Positions 44,501-53,788 of a stretch of DNA of 64,000 nt are shown here, in pieces; positions within the stretch are counted from its first letter, which is position 1, and the number at the start of each line of letters is the position of its first letter. The position numbers and the translations under genes were made by a program. Location: contig CBFFRQ010000065.1 of the NCBI GenBank assembly GCA_965644315.1, forward strand, positions 248,001-312,000, written 5' to 3'. The DNA comes from Caecitellus pseudoparvulus. Lineage: Eukaryota > Bigyra: Bicosoecida. The notes under the pieces are model-generated. The model saw only the letters and a list, made by a program, of their open reading frames with translations. It did no database searches and was not told where the DNA came from.

Positions 44501-46552
44501 GGCGCCTTCCACAACTCCTCCCTGAAGGTGCTGGGCTTGGAGAACACGGACAGCGACGGCAGCCTTGAAGCAGCAGGAGGCGACGGCCGAGCACACCGCA
44601 TGTGGCTGCGGGCAGTGACTGTGCAGCAGCTGCGCTCCGCCGAGTTGACCATCGCTGTGGAGTGGCCGCCGCACCCCCGCGAAATGGGGGAAGGCGACCG
44701 GGATGGGCTCATCGAAGCTGCTGCCTCGGGTCCTGCCGACCGGGTCGTGCGGTGGGGCATGCAGGACAGCCTCTTTGCGCCACGGGCTGCGGAGGCTGAG
44801 GGCGGCAGCATTCTTGACACGTCGGACATTCTGGAAGCAGCCATGTCCGCTGACTGGGCACGGGCCAAGTTCAAGAAGCTCATGCCAGAGGAGAGCACGC
44901 AGTTTGCCGTGCGGCAGCTCATCAAACGCCGGTACCCCATGTTGAGGGACTTGTTCCGGGCGTGTTCCACACCCCGCTCTGACTCAGGCGTGTTCGGACT
45001 CACCATGGCGGACTGGACTGCATTCTGGCAAGCTATCCTGCGAACCGCTGGCATCAGTCTTGCGGCGCAGGAGGAAGGTGGCCCGGCCCCAACGCCCATG
45101 GCAAGTGAGGGTGCCAGCGGCCTCGCCTTCACCCCCAGTGCGGCGGCAGTGCCAGCCGCGCGCTCCATGCGCCAGGCAGACTTTGACAACATCTTCATCT
45201 CTGCCACATGGCAGGCGCCGACTGCGCGGCACCCCTGCAACCCCTCCCACCTCATGTGCCGCTTTGAGTTTCTGGAGGCGATTGTGCGCATGGCCCTGGT
45301 GTTGCGGGCGCCCCCCCACTCGCGGGATGAAGGCGCCAAGGTCACTGCTGTGGACTGCTTCCTTGCCGAAGACATCTTGCCGCTGTGCCAGCAGCGCCTA
45401 GGCATCTCCGTGCCCACCGACATCGCCAGCAACGTTTTCCGTGACGACGTGCTGTACACGGAGGTGGTGGACGTCATGCTGCGGCAGCAGCTGCCCGTGC
45501 TGCGCAAGGCATTTGAAGCCTTCAGCGCGCCGCGGGAAAGCGACGCGCAGCTGGCCCCCATCCTGACCTCTCCGCTGGGCAGGGCTGGGGGCGTCAACCC
45601 GCACACTCGCGGCAGCAAGTACATGCGTCTGCCGGACCTGCAAGCCCTGCTGGCTGAGGCTGGCCTGGCGCCTGCGCTGGGCCAACTGCGCCCTCAGGCT
45701 GCCTTCATCTGGTCCTCACTCACACACGTTGACGAGCTTGCTCGCAGCAGGCGCCAGCACTGTGTGGAGGAGCACACCCTGCTCGATTTCGCAGAGTGCC
45801 TGGTGCGCCTGGCGTGGAGCTGCCACCTGCCCGTGTCAGGAGCGAGTGTGTCGGCGGCTGTGCGCACCGTGCGACTGGGCGTGCGGCGCCGGTTCGGTGT
45901 GGCTGCCGAGGGGGGCGATGCCTTGTTCATCACTGGCGACCCAGCGGAAATGACCTTCGACGATGTGACAGCCTACTGCAGCCGGGTGACAGCTGCCTGC
46001 GCCGTGCGGGCCAGCTCCAAGGCCGACGGCATGGACGCTTGGATGTGCAGCACGCAGAAGACCAATGAGATGTTCTGGACCATCGCACGGACAGATGCCT
46101 TGTGTCGGCACATCTCCTGGGCGCTCGGCGTTGGCGACCAGCCGGCCCCGGCGGTGACAGGTCTGCCCAGGGCCAACGCCACGTTCTCGAGCGACGCACT
46201 CACACCCTCCGCACGCAGTGAAGTAGGGCGCCTGCCTTCCACCGCCCCTCCCACGTCCCTTGCCGTGGGCATCGAGGCAGCTGCGCTGCCCCTGCAGTTG
46301 ACTTCGGAGCTGGGTGAGAGGGAACCAACGACGCCCACGGTGGGGGTAACGCTGGGTGACCTGCTCAGCAGCCCCCCCAGGCCACCATCCAGGGGCGTTG
46401 GGGCGGGTGCAGGTGCCCGCCTCCCCTCCCGAGGCAGCGCAAGTCGTGGAGCTGGCAGCCGGGGGGGCAGCCGTGGGGGCAGTCGGGGGAACGCCCTGAC
46501 ACCCACTTCAGGCCTGGGGGGGACGCCAAGCTTCACACAGAGTCAGGGGTGA
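41522..46552 (+). CDS. large leucine-rich-repeat protein with C-terminal helical domain, function unknown
   Basis: A single exon gives 1,676 residues from ATG 41522. Residues ~255-375 contain weak LRRs (ASTLRLALDGVHAGG, IQRLALRRAGVTD). After a disordered Ser/Pro region, LRRs of the ribonuclease-inhibitor type appear at ~798-820 (LTHLDLSHNPLSP) and ~880-1010 (LTSLHLDGCRLG, LEHLDVSRNRLGP, LAELHLGFNPLGYEG). Residues ~1,110-1,440 form a helical region with YPMLRDLFRACS, FGLTMADWTAFW, DFDNIFISAT and CRFEFLEAIVRMAL. I associate this block with calcium-binding-like or ciliary proteins of protists, but cannot name it. The C-terminal 60 residues are Gly/Arg/Ser-rich. A cytoskeletal or ciliary scaffold is inferred only. 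Confidence 0.7.
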   Translation: MDSAPSLPKVDASLKESVLIPSAFPTADADLWELQQAAARAGVQEPLTAEALRRLPRSSSLASPSWGGVSHADTTLRPLPSAPSHDPESPPGGAADESGPLSPQAAPQQGALPTKPGHTWVREDLGVVVDTPSASKAPGLFSPARTVRSLMGRAPITPSPNKHRSGQHTEPADDPLQVYVAACRLAFPPQKPLASVVRVLVAWAPHVSSLPLSKLAFRPLFRDLRVGKSNHTLNLTEQILSPPAAEALGRALRAGVWTAAPASTLRLALDGVHAGGQALCTLLTSAAQCPALRGISVGDTQVLQHVDSAMALFQLLAAQPQIQRLALRRAGVTDAVLAGLRDVLCWQPGREWKDTLKLRVPLLCATQAAAGARGGVRVLPLSHIPLPSLLASDEGPPTAANKARWTLPLLARLAKALMGSPMGQVLNKLVKQGESLSPALQGLALSLAKLGSTGPAPASGADTATATAGEETGPEDGVLAVPSGFVGPLARPIAWELVRPQAATWQGLHSQDVPQLVSAAAAAVGEAVGSQRVLPPDERLAAALQAEQQAASKRLSGEVAADSLKPRLMPTVQLDTAGQLVDLPALVREIAALMTAQLQAPASAAAQASALQTFQRAAEGRGIAAAAQEAASASPSRLPALSPQQAHDAFSPVQKRKQAPPPLLFRGLAADLLTAAPLAGDSPAHFDSARTADSLIHDEGESPRDPAGVLTFASPGPRQTLGASSSAPSLPQGQSRSSPLGPLRSPLGRSQTKTPQRQSLVPSPVKDAWASQPDLARALESSMEAPADALAPPTMPPRLTHLDLSHNPLSPFAGVLLASMLVGSSPPSSAAPLVQSVDSPHQQSAAASSAAASEGGEEVASGKAGGSSWVGLAWHVQQPRFRRLELTSLHLDGCRLGNAGALPILKACLETDVTLKVLTLSMTGLQDTPRLAYVLGAVLAETHALEHLDVSRNRLGPLSAAAVAGALVKNRTLAELHLGFNPLGYEGGMEVLLGAFHNSSLKVLGLENTDSDGSLEAAGGDGRAHRMWLRAVTVQQLRSAELTIAVEWPPHPREMGEGDRDGLIEAAASGPADRVVRWGMQDSLFAPRAAEAEGGSILDTSDILEAAMSADWARAKFKKLMPEESTQFAVRQLIKRRYPMLRDLFRACSTPRSDSGVFGLTMADWTAFWQAILRTAGISLAAQEEGGPAPTPMASEGASGLAFTPSAAAVPAARSMRQADFDNIFISATWQAPTARHPCNPSHLMCRFEFLEAIVRMALVLRAPPHSRDEGAKVTAVDCFLAEDILPLCQQRLGISVPTDIASNVFRDDVLYTEVVDVMLRQQLPVLRKAFEAFSAPRESDAQLAPILTSPLGRAGGVNPHTRGSKYMRLPDLQALLAEAGLAPALGQLRPQAAFIWSSLTHVDELARSRRQHCVEEHTLLDFAECLVRLAWSCHLPVSGASVSAAVRTVRLGVRRRFGVAAEGGDALFITGDPAEMTFDDVTAYCSRVTAACAVRASSKADGMDAWMCSTQKTNEMFWTIARTDALCRHISWALGVGDQPAPAVTGLPRANATFSSDALTPSARSEVGRLPSTAPPTSLAVGIEAAALPLQLTSELGEREPTTPTVGVTLGDLLSSPPRPPSRGVGAGAGARLPSRGSASRGAGSRGGSRGGSRGNALTPTSGLGGTPSFTQSQG

Positions 46553-46880
46553 CGTGGCGCTCCAGGGTGTCGGCGCCCAACTGCCATGCTCGAGCCTGCT
46601 GTCCCGTGGACATTAGCGTGTGTTTAGATAGCTCGCGGCGCACAGAGAATCTGCGAGGCCGGGGCTACTCGCATTGGCAATGCACGCTCCAAACTCTTCA
46701 AGAAGAGCAATGCCGCGAGCTGGCCACATGCAGGCTGTTTGGCTCGGCCCAACTTGTCGCCAGTGCAGCTGTTCTTCCCCACGCCTGACCTAGCCCGGCT
46801 CTCCCTCACCGCGCCTGCGCTACCGTTAACAGTGGGCTGGCCTCGGGCTTGCAGCTGAGGCAGGTCTAAGTGTGTTCAAC
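46553..46880. other. spacer between LRR and myosin genes
   Basis: I see no coding or RNA signal in these 328 bases. They should contain the LRR 3' end and the myosin promoter. No exact copy of the TGCGGAAAT word is present. Confidence 0.35.
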
Positions 46881-49800
46881 ATGGAAACTGAGTATGTTTG
46901 GGCCATTGACAAGGATGAGGCCTGGGTGAAGTGCGCAGTGCTGAGTCAGGTGCGCTGAAAGGGAAAGCAGTGGCCCAAGTGCACTGCCTCTCCCCACCCT
47001 GCACCTCCCCACGCTGCACCACGTCACCGCACACACTTGCGCAGGAGATCAAAGAGGATGGTAGTACGGACTTTCTTCTCCAAGCTGAAGGCGAAGTGGA
47101 GCCTAGGAGAGTGACTGCAACCCACGGCGGCAGTGAAAGTGGCGCCGGTGCGGAAGTTGGCCCTGGCGACAGCGTCGAGTTTGACACCATCAAGACCGCA
47201 AACGACTTTCCCGAGGGGGCTGAAGCCGTGGAAGACTTGATTTCCCTGCCCCATCTTCATGAACCCTCCATCCTTCACGTCATCTCCAGGCGCTTCGCGA
47301 GGGATGACATCTACACGGCATGCGGCAGCGTGTTGCTGGCTGTGAACCCCTTCCGGCCCCTGCCGCACCTGTACTCCTCAGACACGCTGCAGTCCTACCA
47401 CACATACAGCCTGCTGACCTCTAGCGGGGGTGAGGTGGATGCAGCACTGCCCCCTCACGTGTATGCGACAGCCGCCGCAGCACGAGCAGCCATGATGAAC
47501 GGAGACCCCGCTCTGGGGGTGGTCGTGAACCAAAGCTTGCTGGTGTCCGGTGAGAGTGGAGCGGGCAAGACCGAGACAACGAAGATTGTCATGCGTTTCC
47601 TTGCTGCGGTCGGCGCCTCGTCCAGCTCTGGCGGGCACAGCGACATGCACGCACGGGTGCTGCAGTCCAACCCCATTCTGGAGGCCTTTGGCAACGCTGC
47701 CACCCTGCGAAACGCCAACTCTTCCCGATTTGGCAAGTACATTGAGCTGCAGCACGATGTGCAAGGTGCCCTCGTCGGTGCACGCATCTCACACTACCTG
47801 CTAGAGCGGGTGCGCCTCGTACGGGTGGGGTCTGGCGAGCGCACGTACCATGCATTCTACCAGTGCCTTGCTGGCGCACCAGCTGAGTGGAAGGAGGCGT
47901 GGGGCGTGCCGTCCTCTGCAGATGAGTGCATGGCGCTGTTCAAGCTTGTGCAGCAGTCAGGGACGAGCGCTCTGGAGGGCGTGGACGACGCTGAGGAGTG
48001 GGCGGGCACGCTGGCGGCCATGTCCACGATGCAGTTCGCAGGCGACGACGTGCAGGGCATGTGGCGCACTGTGGCGGCATTGTTGTGGCTGGGGAACGTT
48101 GAGTTTGTTGCAGGGCCAGATGGCCCTGACTCCTCGGTGGTGCAGTCGGCCGGCGCCAGCGGGGAGGCGTTTGAGAAGGCCTGCGACCTGCTGGGCGTGG
48201 AGGCTGCCGCGCTGCAGGACGCCCTGACGAGCAAGACGCTGGTGGTTGTGCGCGAAAGCACAAAGAAGTACTTCACGCCTCGGGGAGCTGCAGATGCGCG
48301 TGACGCCCTCATCAAGGCGCTGTACGGCGACCTCTTTGCCTGCATTGTGTCGGCGGTGAATGCGCGCATCAGGCAGGACGCCACGACGGACAGCTTCATC
48401 GGCGTGCTGGACATCTTTGGCTTCGAGTCGTTCAAGAGCAACTCCTTTGAGCAGCTTTGCATCAACTACGCGAACGAGACGCTCCAGCAGCACTTCAACC
48501 AGTTCGTGTTCAAGGCAGAGCAGGCGGAATACCGGCGAGAAGGCATTGACTGGACGGGTATTTCCTTCCCCGACAACGCAGAGTGCCTGGACCTCATCCA
48601 GGGTCGATCTCCGCCTGGCCTGCTGTCGCTGCTGGACGAAGCCTGCCTCATGCCTCGCGGCAGTGATGAAGGGTTCGCCCGCAAGTGCTACGAGCACCTC
48701 GGCAAGCACCCTCGCCTGCACGTGACGTCGAAGCAGCGCGCCAGGCACCAGTTCACAGTGCTGCACTATGCCGGGCAGGTCGTGTACTCGACAGAGGGCT
48801 TTTGCGACAAGAACAAGGACCGCATCCACCCCGAAGCAAAGGAAGTCGTCGCAGCGTCAAGCAACGAATTCGTGGCAGGTTTGCTGGGGCAGGAGGGCAC
48901 CAGCTCAGGTGACAGCACGCCAGAGTACATTTCCCGTGCCATCGCAGAGGCATCAACTGCACGAAAGGCCATGGGGGGCACTGCAGGCAAGTCGAGCTCA
49001 GGGGCTGGGGGCGGCAAGAAGCGTGTCAAGGCGGGGAAAGGCGCGCTGTCAGCACCAACAGTGGGGACACAGTTTCGCGGCCAGCTGCGCACGCTGCTGA
49101 CCATCATCAACGCCACTGCCCCGCACTATATCCGCTGCTTGAAGCCGAACGCCAGCTGCTCTCCCCGCATTATTGAGCGACCTGGTTTAGTGGCACAGTT
49201 GCGCTGTGGGGGTGTGCTGGAGGCTGTCCGTGTGTCCCGCGTGGGGTACCCTGTGCGCTTCCTGCACAGCGTCTTCGCAGCGCGGTACCGGGCCATCGCG
49301 GCAGCTGCTGGCTGCCCAGCCCTTGATGCCACCCCAGATGGCTGTGCATGCGTGTTGGAAGGCTTGGTGAGTGCCGCTCGGGAGGCGCGGTATGCGCCAG
49401 AGTCTGGCCACTCTGCCAGCCAGCGCTGGCGCGGCGCTGTGGCTGAGGCGCTTGCGAGTCTCAGCCCTGAGGGGGGGCCAGGCAAGTTGGAGGGCTTGTA
49501 CCAAGTGGGCAAGAGCAAGGTCTTCTTCCGGCAAGGCAGTTCTGAGGCACTGGAGGCTGCCCGGCAGCGCATTCTGGCCGCGGCAGTGCTGCGCGTGCAG
49601 GGCAGCATGCGCACTGCCCTTGCCGCCCGTCGATGGGCCAGCATGCGCCGTGCTGTGGTGACGGTGCAGTGCGCCATCCGGCAGGCAGCCGCCAGGCGTG
49701 CCTTAGCAACTGCGCGTCGCGAACGTGCGGCGGTGAAGCTGCAGGCATGGAGCCGTATGCTGCTAGCGTGCCTCGCTTTCGCACGGGGTCGCATGGCTGT

Positions 49801-51859
49801 CGTGCTCCTGCAAGCTGCCCTGCGAGGCTCGACTGCCCGTGTGATGGTGCAGTCCATGCTGCGAAACAAGGCCGCGGCACGCCTGCAGGCAACGGTGCGC
49901 ATGTGGCGTCAGCGTGGGCGTTGGACGGCCATGCAGCGTTGTGCGCGTGCGCTGCAAAACGCAACTCGGCAGCGGGCAGCCAAGCAGCGCCTGGCAGCCC
50001 TCCGCCAGGAGGCACGCAATGTGGACAATCTCAAGTCCACGGTGGCAGAGCTGCGCTCGGCCCTGGCTGCTGCCCAGGCGCAGAATGGCGCCTTGCTCCA
50101 GAAACTGCGCGGCAGCGAGGCGGCCGAGGCAGGGGAGCGGCAAGATGCAGGCGAGGCGGTGGCGGGTGACGGTCGCATCATGCCTGTGGATGCGCCCGCA
50201 GCACCCGTCGAGACCACTGAAGACACGGCCGACGCAGGGGGTAAGCTGGCAGGGCTCATGCAGCGTGCTGAGAGCGTGAGTTTGTCTGGCGTGCCAGATC
50301 TGCTGAAGGCGCTGGGTGTGCAACTCAGCGTTGTCAGCGAGGTGCAGGCTGCTCTGGCGGACCAACCACCTACCGCGGTGCAAGCTGCGCCCCCTGCATC
50401 CCCAGAGGTCACCGGCAGCCTCGACACGTCTGCTTCCTGCCCGCCCAGCACACCGCCGGCCACAAGGGAGAGTGCAGGCGGTGCGAAGCATAACGTCAGC
50501 CCCGCTCGTGGCACGCCCCCCCACCACACACCCAGCGGGGACAGGGCTCCCTCTGCGCCCTCCTCCGCACCACAGCAGACCCGCAAGGCGGGCCTGGACT
50601 GGCACCAGCGGTACCAAGCCGAAGTTGCGCGCTGTGCCAGTCTCCGCAAGGAGCGCGATCGCCAAGTGCGAGCGTTGGAGCTCAGTCTGGCACGCCTCAC
50701 CAGCAAGGTCGACAGCATCTCGCGTGAGCGGGATGCTGCCAAGGAAAACCTGAAGCTGGCGCGCCTGACACTGCAGGCCAGGCACGGCACACCCTCCATC
50801 CCCCGCAACCCGCCCAAGTCGACGCGGTCCGTCATCCCAAGCAGCCCCGCCACATACACAACACCTGCCAAGCGCGCGGTGGTTCTGTCCCATGACGTCT
50901 TTTCCGACGACGATTCCGACGAAGAACGCCCAACCAAGACGGCGGGTATGGCAAGCCCCGCCCACAGCCGCTCCCGCAGGGACAGCGCAGCCTCCTTTGC
51001 CACGGCGCTGGAAGAAGCTGAGGTGGAGGGCGCCCCAGCCTCACCAGTCCTGCGAGCGCAGGGCAGCAGCCCGCATCAGAAGGGGGCCTTCGCACAGGCC
51101 ACGGCGTCGGCCATCACAACTGTGCCGGAGCAGGGCGCGGCGCGGCCACGCAGCATCAGCAACTTCTCCTCCCACATTCGGAACTGGTTTGCGGGCAAGG
51201 CAGCGAGCCCCAAACACCAGACAACCCTGGACCTCACCAGCGGCCACACCAGCACGCGCCAAGTGCACGGTGGCGGCATGCAAGTTGACCGCTTGGCCAG
51301 GGCTGTGAACGGCTCCCCCATGGCAGGCGGCAAAGTGCCCATCCCTGCCTCTGTCGCGGCAGCTGCCCTGGCGGCACATGTCGTGGGTGGGCAGCTCGGT
51401 GAAGCCAGCCAGGCTCGAGGGCAGCTGCGTGGCGCTCGGCAGCGCCACCCCACTGGCTCTTGGCCTGTGACCAGTCCCCCCCCTCAACTGTCTGTGGTTG
51501 GGCCGGACACCCTGGTGTGGGTTCGCGGTCAGGAGGTGGCTCTGGGCGACCTGCCCCCCTCGGAGCGAGAGGTGGCCACTGCCCGTTTGGAGCAGGAGCT
51601 GGCAGCTCAGAGCCTCGCGGATGTGTCTGCGGAGCTGGCGGAAACCAAGCTCAGTTTGCAGGCTGCGCAGGCGGAGAAGGAGGAGCTAGCCAGCCGGCTG
51701 CGGGCGATGGAGAACGCAAAGCAGGACATCGTGGCTCAGCTGCAGCGCCTTGGAAACGTCCAGGCCCTAGCCGCGAAGTTGACTCGCCAGGAGGGCGGAC
51801 GCCAAGCTGCTGCTCGCGCAGCCCGCCGCACCCACGCCACAGGCACAGTCGGAGTGTGA
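46881..51859 (+). CDS. unconventional myosin heavy chain with IQ motifs, ~1,627 residues
   Basis: Exon 1 (46881-46949) and exon 2 (47045-51859) join in phase. A short SH3-like N-terminus (EYVWAIDKDEAWVKCAV) is followed by the motor, about residues 70-860. The P-loop GESGAGKTETTK, switch I NANSSRFGKYIEL and switch II LDIFGFESFKSNSFEQLCINYANE are all intact, as is the relay/SH region (HYIRCLKPN). Conserved nucleotide residues are present, so it should be an active actin motor. About 5-6 IQ-like segments (residues ~865-1,005) follow, then a short coiled coil (VDNLKSTVAELRSALAAAQ), a Pro/Ser-rich tail with a second coil, and a final coil near 1,550-1,605. No MyTH4, FERM, DIL or kinase domain is seen, so the class is uncertain. 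The stop is 16 bases from the convergent PPTase. Confidence 0.95.
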
Positions 51860-51875
51860 GCGGGTGGAAATGCAG

Positions 51876-53101
51876 CTAGCGCCCTTGAGCGATGACGACA
51901 TTGTACCTCGCGCCAGCCGCATCTACCACGCGCCCCCATGCCAGGCTCCATTGCTTCACTCGCGAGCCAGGCAGGACGACCCGTGCAGCCACGGGAGCCA
52001 AGGTGACGGAGTGGGGGGTAGCTTCCGCAGAGGGCGGGGCTGTGCAGTGGAGTGGCAGAGAGAACACCACAGGCTGGAGGCGATCAGCATCTGTCTCTGT
52101 CTCAGAGCCTGCGGGCGTCAGCTGTGTCACCTGCACCTCTCGCAGGGAAACCCCACCCAGGCCAGAGCCATGTGCCTGGGAAGGCGCAGCGTGGAGATAG
52201 AGCGTTCAGGCAGCAGGCACGCCGCGGACTCCAGCATGCCCCTAGTACATACCTTGAGCACTGCCTCTTTAGCAGCCCAGTGCCAGCGGAAACGATCAAC
52301 AAGGCCACCTGGTAGTGGCGCCGTCGGTGCAGAGTCCCCGCCAAGGGCCACCGTGGGGATACCTTCCGGCACGCAGCCTGCCTCCACCTCGGCCCACTCC
52401 TCGGCTGAGAACATGCGGCTGAAGTGAAGAGTCAACCATTCCATGGTGGGGAGGTCTGACTTACCTGTGCCGGCAGAATGGCAGCGCAGTGATGGCGTTG
52501 TGGGCCAGAGCCAGATCTGGAGAATCGCTCACGTGCAGCAGGAGGCAGCACAGCAGCCGTGACATCAACACCGATGGATCCAGGCCCTGCTGCAAGACAC
52601 ACCATGCCTCCATCATGAGAAATGTTCAGATCCACGCCGTACTTGTCCCTACCACCCTGAACGCAAGCCAAGCAAGAGTTGTGCGAAACGAGCGTGAAAC
52701 GCCCGCCGAGCGGCAAATAGCACGCCACCCACCCAGCACGGCCTCCCTGACGCAGACCGGGATAGATCCACTTTAGAGGGATCTGTGGTGTCCGAAATGC
52801 AGCAGCACATCCACCGCAAGAGGTGCTGCCCTGCTGTTGAGCGCTGTGTTGGGAGGGCAGCAGCTTGCAAGCTTGCCGTGGCCCGCGTCGCATCACAACG
52901 CACTAGCCGGTCCCGGGGCTGCAGAAACCGCGCGATGCGAGACACCTCTTCAGAAGGAAGCACGTCACTCCATGCCTCTGCTTCGCCAGCCGATTCTGCC
53001 TCTTTGCTCACGTCGCAGCAGACAAGGACTGGAGCAAGGCGGCAAGCATCGCAAGCCGAAGCCTGCAGAGCAGACGCTGCCGCCATGCAAGCACCAAGCA
53101 T
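51876..53101 (-). CDS. 4'-phosphopantetheinyl transferase (AASDHPPT/Sfp type)
   Basis: Several exons are stitched by phase. The N-terminal exon from ATG 53101 reads EAWSDVLPSEEVSRIARFL...SRSASGRPCW. An exon GGRDKYGVDLNISHDG...GVDVTAAVLPPAA follows (NISH and the metal-binding GVDV). The next exon contains HFSRMFSAEEW...WHWAAKEAVLK (the W..KEA motif), joined to AHGSGLGGVSLREV. The family transfers the phosphopantetheine arm from CoA to acyl or aminoacyl carrier proteins; in eukaryotes this serves fatty-acid synthase, mitochondrial ACP or polyketide synthases. Order and spacing of the motifs are right, and the joins between VLK/AHG and CW/GG are clean. The intron before HFSRMF and the start codon are less certain. 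Confidence 0.82.
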
Positions 53102-53788
53102 CCGCTCGTAGAACGTGCAAAGTGTGCACTGTGGCATGCATGGGCTATAGTGCGTCATTCGAACAGTATTGCGCACTTGGTTCAGTGGCCAATTCTCCAC
53201 TGGGTGCGGAGGATCTCGAGTAGAAAGTGTACCGCAATGTTTGGCACGCTTTCCCCTCGGGGACGCAAAGATTGACACTTGCACAGATCGAATAAACAGA
53301 AAAACAATTCCCGAAACTAAGCACCAAAACGTCTTGTCCAGAGGGAAATTTCGTCCACCATCACCCTGTCGGCCTGCTCTTGTCGCTGCCTCGCGCCCTT
53401 GCCCCTCCTCAATCGTGGCCAGAGACTGCGCCAGCGTTTCAGTGAAGCTTCCCGCTTCCAGTGTCCCGTTGAGGAAAGCGGTAAGAGGACTTTCCCGGAG
53501 GGCGAGTCACACGAACACGTGAGTTTGCCTTTGTATTTGTTCCTGCACTTCGGCAGAGCACTGCGCGGGGTCTGGGTGAGCTGAAGGTGTGGCGGTCGCT
53601 GGCGACGGGTCAGCAACCGACTTCGCTGGCGCGTCTAGTGGCCCCCTGCGAGCGAGAGCGCGGATTCTGAGACCGCAGACGACTTGTGGGCGCATTATTA
53701 CTCGATTTTGCACGCATACCACCCCTGTTTGCTCTGCACCGGTTCCCAGGGCTGAACGGAGTCTGCGAAACGCCGTCCACGAAGCAGC
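53102..53788. other. 687-base divergent intergenic region
   Basis: This lies between the PPTase and IQ/C2 gene starts. It is AT-richer than average around 53270-53320. No exon, RNA gene or exact copy of the TGCGGAAAT word was found. Confidence 0.4.

Noticed and set aside
43714-45624. 636-codon minus-strand frame inside the LRR gene
   Set aside because: Composition follows the complementary strand's codon bias and no domain is visible.
47149-47157. TGCGGAAGT in the myosin gene as a regulatory copy
   Set aside because: It lies within coding sequence and is a variant, so chance is the simpler reading.
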